From NCBI RefSeq assembly GCF_041625495.1, contig NZ_JBFJTH010000053.1:1-21879 (forward strand): 21,879 nucleotides of DNA, given 5' to 3'. This stretch comes from Litorivivens sp041625495 (lineage in GTDB: Bacteria > Pseudomonadota > Gammaproteobacteria > Pseudomonadales > Spongiibacteraceae). Under the pieces are notes generated by a model that had not been told where the DNA came from, ran no database searches, and was given only the letters and a program-made list of their open reading frames with translations. Numbering within the stretch: the stretch's first letter is position 1; each line of letters starts with the position of its first letter. Positions 1 to 8,889 of the stretch are shown here, one piece after another. Made by a program: the position numbers and the translations under genes.

Positions 1-689
1 ACCAGCTCCCGGCACTGGCGCACACAGGCCGACCACGTAAGCGAATTGGCCTGCGGCAGTGGCTTTTGCAATTCATCAATGCGAATACAGGCTTTGGTAT
101 CGCCACTGTTCCAGCGGACTTTGCAGTCGAGCAAACGATTTAGCAAAGCACTGTGAGCGGGCTCTGGCAGAGCAACATCCACCGATTCTACCGGCAGGCG
201 GCGACCGGCGATCTCACTCGCTATCATCAGAGTGATCATCAAATCCCGCTCCAGTACAAAGGCCTTTACCGCCCCGCCGGGATAGTCCTGTTCGATGCGG
301 ATTTCGGCCAAATGCTTGCGCTGGTGCAGCCTTAAGCCAGCGAAGCTGTGCGTAAGCACAATAAAATCCTGCGCCACTTCGAGCGCCTGCAGCAGATCGC
401 GACTGGTTGCCAATGCCAGCCCCCACACGCCAAACACCCCAAAGTGGTAGCGCATACCTACCCGAAAGGCGAGGTCATCCCGCCCACTGAAAGCGATGGC
501 GGCTTCAATAAAGCGGATTTCCTGATGCTTGCTGATCAGCTGGCCCGGCGTCTCCAAAAACTGACGTGACAGGCCGGTATCCGCACAGACCGGCTCGGCA
601 TCCAGGCCTAGCTCGTCCAGTGTCTGACACAGTAATTGCAGCCCCAGAGCGGGTCGTAAGGGGGCTTCTATTTTGTGATTTTTATCCAT
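1..689 (-). CDS. AraC-family transcriptional regulator, N-terminal part (runs off window)
   Basis: This reading frame is open from an ATG at 689 to the left edge (230 residues), so the C-terminal part is missing. It looks like the effector-binding half of the AraC subfamily with the 'arabinose-binding domain' N terminus (OruR/ArgR-like; PF12625 by recollection). The conserved core is near residues 70-95, with GRDDLAFRVG followed by HFGVFGVWGLALATS. The PLPQAN...QC segment near 210-226 normally comes just before the two helix-turn-helix motifs, which lie outside the window. Family members are usually about 330-350 residues. The gene diverges from alkB across about 100 bp, an arrangement in which AraC proteins often activate the neighbouring alkane hydroxylase gene; that role is inferred here. 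The call is firm for the family and open for the effector. Confidence 0.87.
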   Translation of the reverse strand, partial: MDKNHKIEAPLRPALGLQLLCQTLDELGLDAEPVCADTGLSRQFLETPGQLISKHQEIRFIEAAIAFSGRDDLAFRVGMRYHFGVFGVWGLALATSRDLLQALEVAQDFIVLTHSFAGLRLHQRKHLAEIRIEQDYPGGAVKAFVLERDLMITLMIASEIAGRRLPVESVDVALPEPAHSALLNRLLDCKVRWNSGDTKACIRIDELQKPLPQANSLTWSACVRQCREL

Positions 690-714
690 ATTGGCCGAAA
701 ATAACAATTTATGG

Positions 715-739
715 CGTCACTCGCAACATGGGATTGACG
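715..739. promoter_or_regulatory. Candidate operator dyad between araC-like gene and alkB
   Basis: In the divergent intergenic region a perfect 5-bp dyad, CGTCA (715-719) and TGACG (735-739), is spaced so that the half-site centres are 20 bp apart, about two helical turns. The right arm overlaps TTGACG (734-739), a good -35 match for alkB. No good -10 lies at the right distance downstream, which would suit an activator-dependent promoter. Short dyads occur by chance, so this is only a candidate site. Confidence 0.25.
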
Positions 740-788
740 GCAAGAGAGGCGTAGGGTGTTCATAAAACGACCAAAGGGGACCGACCTT

Positions 789-1964
789 ATGGCAAGCGCA
801 ACATCCTTTGTTTCCATCACTGACCTGACGCAACGCTTACGCTGGCTGTGGCTCGTGAATGCCGCTGTAATGCCCTGGGTACTTCTGGTGGGGATTATTC
901 CGGCCGAGCTCACCGGCAACATCGCCTGGCTAGCGATTGGCTACCCCTTGTTTTATATCGGCGTACCACTCTTAGACCGACTGCTGGGGCAAGACCCCAA
1001 CAACCACAGCGAGGAAGACGTGCCGGCGCTGGAGGCCGACCCCTATTTCAAGCAGGCTCTGCTTTTTGCGCTGGTGGGCAGCATCACCGCCTGGTGTGCC
1101 GGGATTTACTACGCGGCCTGGGCTGACCTGTCCTGGATTGGCCTGTTCGCACTTTCAATCGCTTGCATGGGTTTCGGCGGCGGACTGATCAACCTGGGAC
1201 ATGAGATGGGCCACAAACGCGGCCGCAGCGACCGCATCGGCGCCAGCATCGCCCTCGGGGTAGCACTGCTTCCCCACTTCAATGTGGAACATAACCGCGG
1301 CCACCACCGCGCCATTGCAACACCCGACGACCACGCGTCCTCTCGCCTTGGCGAATCCTTTTACCGTTTTGTATTGCGCGAACAGCCGCTCACCTGGCTG
1401 CGCGGCTTTCGACTGGAGAAGGAAAGACTGAACCGCAAGGGACAAAGCTTCTGGTCTCGTGACAATGAGATACTACCGGGCGTTGTCATTGGCGTGGCCT
1501 TTGTCAGCGCCGTGGGCCTGCTGTTTGGCCTAAAAATTATGGCCTTTGTCCTGTTTGCCAGCTGGCTGGGGCACCTGAACCTGTCACTGGCGAATTACAT
1601 CGAGCATTACGGCCTGTTGCGCGGCAAAGACGCCAGTGGTCGTTACGAACCTCCGCGCCCACAGCATTCCTGGAACCAGAATGCCTTGGTATCCAACCTG
1701 TTTACCTTTCAATTGCAGCGCCACTCGGACCATCACGCGCACCCGAGCCGCTCCTATCAATGCCTACGACATTTTGAAGATGTACCGCAGTTGCCCTGGG
1801 GGTATTACGAAATGTTTCTGCTCGCTTATATCCCACCCCTGTGGTTCAAGGTGATGGACGAGCGGGTACTGCAATGGGCCGGGGGTGATCTGGAAAAAAC
1901 CAATCTGCATGCGCCTGCACGCTCTCGTTATGAAGCGAAAGTAAAGGCACTGGGACTGGCTTGA
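789..1964 (+). CDS. alkB: Alkane 1-monooxygenase (AlkB), integral-membrane di-iron hydroxylase
   Basis: The product is predicted to hydroxylate the terminal carbon of medium-chain n-alkanes in the inner membrane, with electrons normally supplied by rubredoxin. All AlkB signatures are present: HEMGHK (138-143), EHNRGHH (167-173), NYIEHYGL (269-276) and LQRHSDHH (309-316). They provide the nine metal-ligand histidines 138, 142, 168, 172, 173, 273, 312, 315 and 316. Hydrophobic segments cover roughly residues 18-65, 88-135 and 230-265. The length of 391 residues is normal, and no rubredoxin domain is fused at the C terminus. ATG 789 was chosen over an upstream in-frame GTG at 756 because AAGGGGA (774-780) sits 8 nt before it. 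The divergent AraC-type gene is the likely regulator. Neither rubredoxin nor rubredoxin reductase adjoins the gene. Substrate chain length cannot be read from the sequence. Confidence 0.96.
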   Translation: MASATSFVSITDLTQRLRWLWLVNAAVMPWVLLVGIIPAELTGNIAWLAIGYPLFYIGVPLLDRLLGQDPNNHSEEDVPALEADPYFKQALLFALVGSITAWCAGIYYAAWADLSWIGLFALSIACMGFGGGLINLGHEMGHKRGRSDRIGASIALGVALLPHFNVEHNRGHHRAIATPDDHASSRLGESFYRFVLREQPLTWLRGFRLEKERLNRKGQSFWSRDNEILPGVVIGVAFVSAVGLLFGLKIMAFVLFASWLGHLNLSLANYIEHYGLLRGKDASGRYEPPRPQHSWNQNALVSNLFTFQLQRHSDHHAHPSRSYQCLRHFEDVPQLPWGYYEMFLLAYIPPLWFKVMDERVLQWAGGDLEKTNLHAPARSRYEAKVKALGLA

Positions 1965-1974
1965 AAGGAGGGGG

Positions 1975-1998
1975 GTTCGCCTGCAACGGCAGGCGAAC
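1975..1998. terminator. Perfect hairpin between convergent alkB and TonB-dependent receptor genes
   Basis: A 10-bp perfect stem (GTTCGCCTGC / GCAGGCGAAC) closes a 4-nt AACG loop. It lies 10 nt after the alkB stop and 4 nt after the receptor stop on the other strand. There is no clear T-run on either side, so it may act as a bidirectional terminator or as a 3'-end stabiliser. Confidence 0.65.
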
Positions 1999-2002
1999 AC
2001 AG

Positions 2003-4279
2003 CTAGAAACTGAACCGTAACGTTACGTCCAATTGTCGCGGCGCGATGGCGCGACCAAAGTGAGCACCGGAGAGCGTTGGAATATCGCCGCCGCCATCCA
2101 GCGCATCCTCGTCAGTTGCATTGCGCAGCAGCGCCTGAATTGACCACCGCTCTTCTATATCTGCAACTCGCACCCGGGCATTGAAGGTTGTGAAGGCACC
2201 CTGCACATCAATCGGGTCTTGGTCTGCCTGCAGTAGTTTCTCATCTTCAAACAGCACATCCGCTCCGACCAACCAGGTCACCGGCCAGTCAAATAGCCCG
2301 GCCTGATAATTCAGGCTGAGACTGCTTTTCCAGAAAGGCGCAAACGCCAGATGATCATCGGTGAGATCGCAGGGCGGATCCTCTCCTGCCGGGCACGGCC
2401 CGTTCTCGTAGTCGGTGAAGCGTGCATCGAGATAGGCCAGAGACAGATTGCCCGACAGCCCAAAGGCCGTTACGAAGGCGGCATCGACCTCAGCACCTTT
2501 CGAAATGGCACCGGCTGCATTGGAAATACGGCTGACATTACCCTCAAAAATGGTTAACTGCAGATCTTCAAACTGCGTGTAGAAGAGCGCCACATTCAAG
2601 GTGGCCGCTCTATCAAACAGCCGGGTTTTGACGCCCACTTCGTAAGTTTCAGAATGTTCAGGCTCAACTTCCGTAATTTCTGCCCTCACCGCCGAACCAC
2701 TATAACCACCACCTTTGAAACCCTCTGCAGCACTGGCGTAGGCCGTAAGCTCATCACTAGGGTTCCAGTTCAGCGACAGCTTGGGACTAATATCGCGATC
2801 CACCCGCTTGTCTATCAGCCGATACTCTTCTGCCGTTACCAACTGAGTAAATACCGGGCCATCGGCGTCGGTTCCGGCACTGAACAGCTGGAGCGTTTGA
2901 TCAACAGTTTTCTCTTCGCGGGAATAGCGCAAACCACCGGTCAAGGTCCACTCCGGCGAGAAATGCCAACTGGCTTGCCCATAAATCGCCCGGCTAGTGC
3001 CTTCCTGGTAGCCATCAATCAACAGGCGTTCGCCCGGCTCATCACCAACAACCGGAGCCAGCAGCGAGGTAATCGGGCCGAGTGAGCCACCCGTTGCCGC
3101 AAGACCATTTGCGAGAGCGAGAGGATCCGGTGCCGCGTCGATAATCACCTGAATGTCTGTTTCACTCTTGGCAGCGTAGATACCACCGACATAATCCAGC
3201 TTGCCTCCGAACAAACCGAGCGGTGACACAACGCGCAGTTCCAGGCTGTCCTGCTCGTAGTCCTCACCATTGAGAAAAAACAGCAGAGGTATTGGGGAGA
3301 AATCGAGATCTGTCAGAGAAAGCTCTTCGATTTCACTGCGCGCGGCAATCAATGCCACTTCGTGGTCCCACAAACTCGCATTGAATCGAATATCGTACTT
3401 GCCGCCATCCTGCGTCGTTTCGGCCGGATAATTCTGGGCGCTCTGAAAGTTGCTAACGTCCTTTTCCACCTGCGGGTCATAAAACTGCATCAGCTGAAAC
3501 TGATCATCACTCGCCGTTCTGACCTGAAAGGTGCCCAACCGAAATTCCTGTTCGGTTTTGGCCGCCGCCAGGGTGACGTCCAGCCAATCGAGAATATCCC
3601 AGCGCAGCTGCACTCGTCCGGCCTCGGAATCCGTACTGCCCTCATCGCGATCAAGCGTCGTGTTATACACCGTGCCATCGCGCTCATTGGAATTTATCGC
3701 CGCGCGAATTGCCAAGCGATCGCCCAAAGGCAGGTTGCCGGCAAGCGTATATTTTTTGAGATTTTCATCGCCAGCGGCAATCGAACCACTCAACTCAGGC
3801 TCCTGCGATGGCTGAACCGAACGAATGCTGATTGCGCCGGAGATTGTATTCTTGCCAAACAACGTGCCCTGCGGCCCTCGCAAGATCTCGACACTCTGTA
3901 CGTCCAGAAAAGCGGCGTCCAGAAAGGCCAGACGCCCCACATAAACGCCGTCTAGAAACAGACCCGCAGAGTGCTCAAACCCTTTGTCAAACGGCGAACC
4001 AAGGCCTCTTACCCGCAGCGATGTCAGTGGCGGGTGACTAAACACACTCAGGTTGGGCGTAAATACAGCAATGTCAGCCATGTCTTCCATATTGGCATCG
4101 CGCATCATTTCAGCATCGACCGCAACTACTGAAATCGGCACATCCTGCAGACTTTCCTCGCGCTTCTGCGCGGTAACCATCACTTCTTCCAAAACCGGGC
4201 GGCGCTCCTGCGCCGCAACCGAGTCTGGCAGAACCATCGCAGCGGCACAGGCCGCCAACCACTTTGAATATTTCTTCAT
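2003..4279 (-). CDS. TonB-dependent outer-membrane receptor
   Basis: This 758-residue protein has a signal peptide (KK start, hydrophobic core, likely cleavage after VAAQ near residue 24) and a TonB-box-like stretch, VLEEVMVTAQ. The plug domain shows DVPISVVAV, LRVRGLG and VEILRGPQGTLFGKNTISG. A large beta-barrel follows and ends in an aromatic residue (LRFSF), as outer-membrane proteins usually do. Such receptors take up siderophores, vitamins, sugars or hydrophobic compounds using TonB energy; the ligand here is unknown. Its ATG overlaps the stop of the upstream DUF1295 gene (ATGA, 4276-4279), so the two are probably translationally coupled. It converges on alkB, which makes a hydrocarbon-related ligand conceivable but unproven. 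No frameshift or truncation was seen. Confidence 0.93.
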   Translation of the reverse strand: MKKYSKWLAACAAAMVLPDSVAAQERRPVLEEVMVTAQKREESLQDVPISVVAVDAEMMRDANMEDMADIAVFTPNLSVFSHPPLTSLRVRGLGSPFDKGFEHSAGLFLDGVYVGRLAFLDAAFLDVQSVEILRGPQGTLFGKNTISGAISIRSVQPSQEPELSGSIAAGDENLKKYTLAGNLPLGDRLAIRAAINSNERDGTVYNTTLDRDEGSTDSEAGRVQLRWDILDWLDVTLAAAKTEQEFRLGTFQVRTASDDQFQLMQFYDPQVEKDVSNFQSAQNYPAETTQDGGKYDIRFNASLWDHEVALIAARSEIEELSLTDLDFSPIPLLFFLNGEDYEQDSLELRVVSPLGLFGGKLDYVGGIYAAKSETDIQVIIDAAPDPLALANGLAATGGSLGPITSLLAPVVGDEPGERLLIDGYQEGTSRAIYGQASWHFSPEWTLTGGLRYSREEKTVDQTLQLFSAGTDADGPVFTQLVTAEEYRLIDKRVDRDISPKLSLNWNPSDELTAYASAAEGFKGGGYSGSAVRAEITEVEPEHSETYEVGVKTRLFDRAATLNVALFYTQFEDLQLTIFEGNVSRISNAAGAISKGAEVDAAFVTAFGLSGNLSLAYLDARFTDYENGPCPAGEDPPCDLTDDHLAFAPFWKSSLSLNYQAGLFDWPVTWLVGADVLFEDEKLLQADQDPIDVQGAFTTFNARVRVADIEERWSIQALLRNATDEDALDGGGDIPTLSGAHFGRAIAPRQLDVTLRFSF

Positions 4280-5151
4280 CGGGGTGTACTCGGCAATAGA
4301 ACGGGGGTGTGGCGCTTATACGCCTGGTAATCGGGGTTTGACCCCCATTTTTCGTCAGCGCGCTTTTCCAGCAGCGGCACGCCGCTTACCTTGAGCAGGA
4401 GAAAGGCCACAAACACCGGAGAGACTAGCCCCAGCCACTGCCAACCTTGAAAAACTGGCGCCGCAATCACTGCAATCCCAGTCCACAGCAGTATTTCGCC
4501 AAAATAGTTGGGGTGCCGGGACCAGCGCCAGAGCCCCACATTGACAAACTTGCCGCGATTTTCGGGCTTGGCGTTAAACGCCGTTTTCTGAGCGTCGGCC
4601 ACCGCTTCAAAGGTGAAACCAATAAGCCACAGGACGGCGCCCAGCAGAGCTACCCACCCCAGCGGCTGCTGATTGGCGCTCGTAATGGCAATCAATGTCG
4701 CGAGCAGGGTAATAAACACCCAGATGCCCTGCAGGGTCCAGGTAACAAGAAAGCGCGGCCAGCGGGTTTTGATTTCATCAAATCGGCCGTCCTTCCCCGC
4801 GCGTTTCACGCGGCGAAACAGAAACGACCCCAGGCGCGACGCCCAGATGACCACCAGCCCCGCCAGAAGCCAGGCTCGCAAATCGGGCTCTCCAGCAGTC
4901 GCCCCAAGCACGGCAATGGCGACCAACAGTAAATACGTTAGGCTACCAGTCAGGTCGTAGTAGTGCTCAGTTTGAAATAGGTAAGACGGTATAAAAACCA
5001 GCCATTGAATCCCCATCGCTATCAAGGCCAGCGTAACCAATACCGGCAACCCAGCCAGCTCGGTTTCACTGGCACGTGTCGCAAACGCCAGGCACAGCGC
5101 CAGCCCCACACTGATGGCAATAACTATTAAGGCACGCATAATCGGCACCAT
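4276..5151 (-). CDS. DUF1295 (steroid 5-alpha-reductase-like) membrane protein
   Basis: This is a 291-residue, very hydrophobic protein with about six or seven membrane segments. The C-terminal motif SRHPNYFGEILLW, followed by a hydrophobic stretch and a YQAYKRHTP ending, is typical of DUF1295 proteins. These are related to 3-oxo-5-alpha-steroid 4-dehydrogenases and isoprenylcysteine methyltransferases, and the true reaction of the bacterial members is mostly unknown. The chosen ATG (5151) lies 9 nt after a GGGGG stretch; a second in-frame ATG lies four codons downstream. The gene lies 52 bp after the uracil-DNA glycosylase gene and overlaps the TonB receptor by 4 nt. The coupling hints at a shared lipid- or sterol-like substrate (inference). 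Confidence 0.88.
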   Translation of the reverse strand: MVPIMRALIVIAISVGLALCLAFATRASETELAGLPVLVTLALIAMGIQWLVFIPSYLFQTEHYYDLTGSLTYLLLVAIAVLGATAGEPDLRAWLLAGLVVIWASRLGSFLFRRVKRAGKDGRFDEIKTRWPRFLVTWTLQGIWVFITLLATLIAITSANQQPLGWVALLGAVLWLIGFTFEAVADAQKTAFNAKPENRGKFVNVGLWRWSRHPNYFGEILLWTGIAVIAAPVFQGWQWLGLVSPVFVAFLLLKVSGVPLLEKRADEKWGSNPDYQAYKRHTPVLLPSTPR

Positions 5152-5203
5152 CGCTCTTATCCCCCAAAAGGTTTCTTATTACGATAGCGTAGACCATTCC
5201 AGA

Positions 5204-5824
5204 TCAGACCAGAGTAAGCAAGTCGATACGTTTACGCAACGCCGGGATGACGCGCTCTTCGAACCAGGGGTTTCGTTTCAACCACAGCTGATTACGCGGC
5301 GATGGATGGGGCAAGGGAAAATAACGGGGGCCATATTGCGCGTAACGCTGTACGGTTTCGGTGAGGGTTTTGGCTGGTTTGTTTAAGTAGTATCGCTGGG
5401 CATACTGCCCCACCAGCAGGATCAGCTCAATGTCAGGCATCTGCGCCAACAAGGATTGGTGCCAGCTCACTGCGCACTCGGGACGCGGCGGCAGATCACC
5501 GCTTTTGCCCTTACCCGGATAGCAGAACCCCATTGGCACGATTGCCGTCAGGGACTCATCATAGAACCGTTGTTTATCCCAACCCAGCCAGCGCCGTAAG
5601 CGGTCGCCCGAGGGGTCATTCCAGGGAATCCCGGTATGGTGTACCCGAGTGCCCGGCGCCTGCCCGACGATCAGCAGCCTGGACGTGGCGCTGGCGCGAA
5701 CCACCGGATTGGGCCCCAACGGTAGCTGCGCCTCACAAAGCCGACAGGCACGTACCTCGGCCAGCAATTTAGCCAGCTTATATTCGCTATCACTGGCAAT
5801 AACTTTTGGCGGTTTTTCAGCCAA
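5204..5824 (-). CDS. Uracil-DNA glycosylase family protein, probable Fe-S type
   Basis: A 206-residue member of the uracil-DNA glycosylase superfamily, predicted to remove uracil or related damaged bases from DNA. Motif 1 is GQAPG (54-58) and motif 2 is HPSPRN (173-178). Four cysteines, at 27, 30, 101 and 117, reproduce the CxxC plus C-x15-C spacing of the [4Fe-4S] family 4 enzymes. A cluster is therefore likely, although motif 1 (GQAPGT) differs from the usual family 4 GEAPG. The start is uncertain: there is no ATG, the TTG at 5824 has no strong ribosome-binding site, and an in-frame stop lies just upstream. A later in-frame TTG near residue 20 would still keep all four cysteines. The gene heads a minus-strand group with the DUF1295 and TonB receptor genes and diverges from gcvP across 69 bp. 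Confidence 0.85.
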   Translation of the reverse strand: MAEKPPKVIASDSEYKLAKLLAEVRACRLCEAQLPLGPNPVVRASATSRLLIVGQAPGTRVHHTGIPWNDPSGDRLRRWLGWDKQRFYDESLTAIVPMGFCYPGKGKSGDLPPRPECAVSWHQSLLAQMPDIELILLVGQYAQRYYLNKPAKTLTETVQRYAQYGPRYFPLPHPSPRNQLWLKRNPWFEERVIPALRKRIDLLTLV

Positions 5825-5893
5825 GGAAAATCAGCCTCCAATATGCTTTAATACGCGCCTTCCAGGTCACGACATTCCGGAGATTTATCATCC

Positions 5894-8776
5894 ATGCCTA
5901 GCCCACTGTCCGCACTTGAGCAACAGGACGATTTTCTGCGTCGCCATATTGGCCCCGACGACACGCAGATTGCAAGCATGCTGGAAACCCTGGGGGTAAC
6001 CACCCTGGACGACCTGATCGGCCAGACAGTGCCGGCCAGTATTCGTCGCCAGTCCATGGATTTGCCGGAACCCCAGTCTGAAACGCGCGTTCTGGACTAT
6101 CTGAAAAGCCTGGCCAAAAAGAATGTCGTTGCCCGCACCCACATTGGTATGGGCTATTACGACACCATCACACCACCGGTGATTCTGCGCAATGTGCTGG
6201 AAAACCCGGGCTGGTACACCGCCTACACCCCCTACCAGCCGGAAATTGCCCAAGGGCGACTTGAAGCTCTGCTCAACTTTCAGCAAATGGTGATGGATCT
6301 GACCGGTATGGAGCTGGCCAATGCTTCCTTGCTGGACGAAGGCACCGCTGCCGCCGAAGCCATGACCCTGTGCAAGCGTTCGGCCCGCAAGAACAAGAGC
6401 AACGTGTTTTTTGTGGACGAAAACTGCCACCCCCAAACCATTGCCGTGCTGCAGACCCGCGCCGAGCCGCTGGATATTGACATTGTGGTCGGTCCACGCG
6501 AAAAACTCGCCGCCCAACCCGCCTTTGCTGCCCTTTTGCAATACCCGGGCAGCACCGGTGAAGTGGTCGACCTGAGCGATCTGATTCAGCAGGCCCACAA
6601 CGCCGATACGCTGGTGGTGGTTGCAGCCGATCTGCTGAGTCTGACCGTACTGACACCGCCCGGTGAAATGGGCGCCGATGTGGTGGTGGGATGCGCCCAG
6701 CGCTTTGGCGTTCCCATGGGATTCGGCGGCCCTCACGCTGCCTTCTTCGCCACCAAGGACAGCTTTAAACGCTCGGTTCCCGGCCGCATTATCGGCGTAT
6801 CGGTCGACAAGCGCGGCAACAAGGCCCTGCGCATGGCCATGCAAACCCGCGAGCAACACATTCGCCGCGAGAAAGCCACATCCAATATCTGCACCTCGCA
6901 GGCCCTGCTGGCGATCATGGCCGTGTTTTACGCGATTTATCACGGTCCGGAAGGCTTGCGCACCATTGCCTCGCGTTGCCACCGACTGGCAGCCATTGCG
7001 GCAAAAGGTTTTGAACAGCTAGGTTTCAAACTGCGCTTTGAAAACTATTTCGACACCATCGTTGTAGAAACTGGCGTGAACACCGACATTCTGTACGAGC
7101 GCGCGCTGGAGCAGGCCATCAACCTGCGCAAACTCGATGGTGCTCTCGGTATCAGCATGGATGAAACCACCACCCGTGCCGACATCAGAGCGCTGTGGGC
7201 CATATTTGAAGAAGATTTCAAACCCGACCTTGAAGCCATCGACGCCGAGCTGGACGACGAGCCCGCCATTCCCGCCGGGCTCAAGCGTCAAAGCAAATAC
7301 CTGACGCACCCCATCTTCAATACCCATCACAGCGAGACCGAAATGCTGCGCTACATGAAGCAGCTGGAAAGCCGTGATATTGCCCTGAACCACAGCATGA
7401 TCGCGCTGGGCTCGTGCACCATGAAGCTCAACGCCACCACCGAGATGATCCCGGTGACCTGGCCGGAATTCGGCCGCATCCACCCCTTTGCACCCAAAAC
7501 ACAGGTGCAGGGCTACCTGGCAATGATTGACGAGCTGGAACAGCAACTGATTCAGTGCACCGGTTACGATGCCTTCTCTATGCAGCCTAACGCCGGCTCG
7601 CAGGGAGAATATGCCGGCCTGCTCGCCATTCAGAAGTATCATGAAAGCAAAGGCGACAACCAGCGCGATATCTGCCTGATACCCTCTTCTGCCCACGGCA
7701 CCAATCCCGCCTCTGCGGCGATGGTCGGCATGAAAGTAGTGATCGTTGACTGCGATGATAACGGCAACGTCGATATCGACGACCTGCGTGAAAAAGCCGA
7801 GCGTCACAGCAACGAACTGGCTGCATTGATGGTTACCTACCCCTCAACTCACGGGGTATTTGAAGAAGGCATTCGTGAAATCTGCGACATCATCCACCAG
7901 CATGGCGGACAGGTGTACGTGGATGGCGCCAACATGAACGCACTGGTCGGCCTTGCGGCGCCCGGCGAATTCGGGGCGGACGTATCTCACCTCAATTTGC
8001 ACAAAACCTTTTGTATTCCCCACGGTGGCGGTGGCCCCGGCATGGGCCCGATTGGTGTTAAAGCACACCTGGCGCCCTTCTTGCCCAACCACCCGGTGCT
8101 GGATATCGACGCATTGAGCAAAGACAACGTCACCGTATCTGCCGCCACCTATGGCAGCGCTGGTATCCTGCCGATCTCCTGGACTTACATTGCCTTGATG
8201 GGCGCCCGCGGCTTAACGCGCGCGACAGAGGTCGCCATCCTCAATGCGAACTACATCGCCAATCGATTGAGCGGTCACTATCCGGTGCTATACACCGGCC
8301 GTAACAACCGCGTGGCGCACGAGTGCATCATCGACCTGCGCCCACTCAAAGAAAGTAGCGGGATCACCGAGGAAGATATCGCCAAGCGGCTAATGGATTA
8401 TGGTTTCCACGCCCCGACCATGTCATTCCCGGTGGCTGGCACACTGATGATTGAACCTACCGAAAGTGAAGCTCAGGAAGAGCTGGATCGATTCTGCGAA
8501 GCGATGATTCAAATTCGCGAAGAAGCCGCAAAAGTTGAGCGCGGAGAATGGTCACTGGATGACAACCCGCTGGTCAATGCGCCACACACGATGGCTGACA
8601 TGCTCGATAGCGACTGGAGTCGCGCCTACACGCGCGAGCAAGCTGGCACGCCAGTGCCGGGATTGAAAACCTACAAGTATTGGCCGGCGGTGAACCGGAT
8701 TGATAATGTGTACGGGGATCGAAATCTGTTTTGTGCGTGTCCGCCGGTTGAGAGTTATGGAGCCCAAATAGAATAG
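5894..8776 (+). CDS. gcvP: Glycine dehydrogenase (aminomethyl-transferring), P protein of glycine cleavage system
   Basis: This 960-residue protein matches the fused (alpha-beta) P protein in length. It is a PLP enzyme that decarboxylates glycine and passes the aminomethyl group to lipoylated H protein. The N terminus has the family signature FLRRHIGP, and the PLP-binding lysine is Lys704 in NLHKTFCIPHGGGGPGMGP. Both halves of the duplicated fold are intact. ATG 5894 is preceded by GGAGA about 10 nt upstream. gcvT and gcvH, which often sit beside gcvP, are absent, so they must lie elsewhere if the system works. No glycine riboswitch fits into the 69-bp upstream gap. TTTAATACGCGCC (5847-5859) may hold the -10 of its promoter. 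Confidence 0.97.
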   Translation: MPSPLSALEQQDDFLRRHIGPDDTQIASMLETLGVTTLDDLIGQTVPASIRRQSMDLPEPQSETRVLDYLKSLAKKNVVARTHIGMGYYDTITPPVILRNVLENPGWYTAYTPYQPEIAQGRLEALLNFQQMVMDLTGMELANASLLDEGTAAAEAMTLCKRSARKNKSNVFFVDENCHPQTIAVLQTRAEPLDIDIVVGPREKLAAQPAFAALLQYPGSTGEVVDLSDLIQQAHNADTLVVVAADLLSLTVLTPPGEMGADVVVGCAQRFGVPMGFGGPHAAFFATKDSFKRSVPGRIIGVSVDKRGNKALRMAMQTREQHIRREKATSNICTSQALLAIMAVFYAIYHGPEGLRTIASRCHRLAAIAAKGFEQLGFKLRFENYFDTIVVETGVNTDILYERALEQAINLRKLDGALGISMDETTTRADIRALWAIFEEDFKPDLEAIDAELDDEPAIPAGLKRQSKYLTHPIFNTHHSETEMLRYMKQLESRDIALNHSMIALGSCTMKLNATTEMIPVTWPEFGRIHPFAPKTQVQGYLAMIDELEQQLIQCTGYDAFSMQPNAGSQGEYAGLLAIQKYHESKGDNQRDICLIPSSAHGTNPASAAMVGMKVVIVDCDDNGNVDIDDLREKAERHSNELAALMVTYPSTHGVFEEGIREICDIIHQHGGQVYVDGANMNALVGLAAPGEFGADVSHLNLHKTFCIPHGGGGPGMGPIGVKAHLAPFLPNHPVLDIDALSKDNVTVSAATYGSAGILPISWTYIALMGARGLTRATEVAILNANYIANRLSGHYPVLYTGRNNRVAHECIIDLRPLKESSGITEEDIAKRLMDYGFHAPTMSFPVAGTLMIEPTESEAQEELDRFCEAMIQIREEAAKVERGEWSLDDNPLVNAPHTMADMLDSDWSRAYTREQAGTPVPGLKTYKYWPAVNRIDNVYGDRNLFCACPPVESYGAQIE

Positions 8777-8822
8777 AAGATTACTGGAACGCCCACCTTC
8801 CTTCAAACATGCAGACCTGCGT

Positions 8823-8860
8823 CCCGAGCCCCCCCTCTCACTCCACGAGGGGGCCTCGGG
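8823..8860. terminator. GC-rich hairpin after gcvP
   Basis: A nearly perfect stem with a 9-nt loop pairs CCCGAG plus a C-run and TC (8823-8837) with GAGGGGG CCTCGGG (8847-8860). It begins 46 nt after the gcvP stop and lies between convergent genes. It has no downstream T-run, so it may serve as a bidirectional terminator or mRNA 3'-end structure. Confidence 0.6.
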
Positions 8861-8889
8861 CCTAAAGCACTAGCAGCGCTAAAACAAAA

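Noticed and set aside
756..788. Upstream GTG start for alkB adding 11 residues
   Set aside because: The added residues would overlap the strong ribosome-binding site that correctly places ATG 789.
5888..7807. Long minus-strand open frames (364 and 262 codons) opposite gcvP
   Set aside because: They mirror the codon structure of the intact gcvP gene, have no recognisable domains, and the gcvP protein is highly conserved over the whole stretch.
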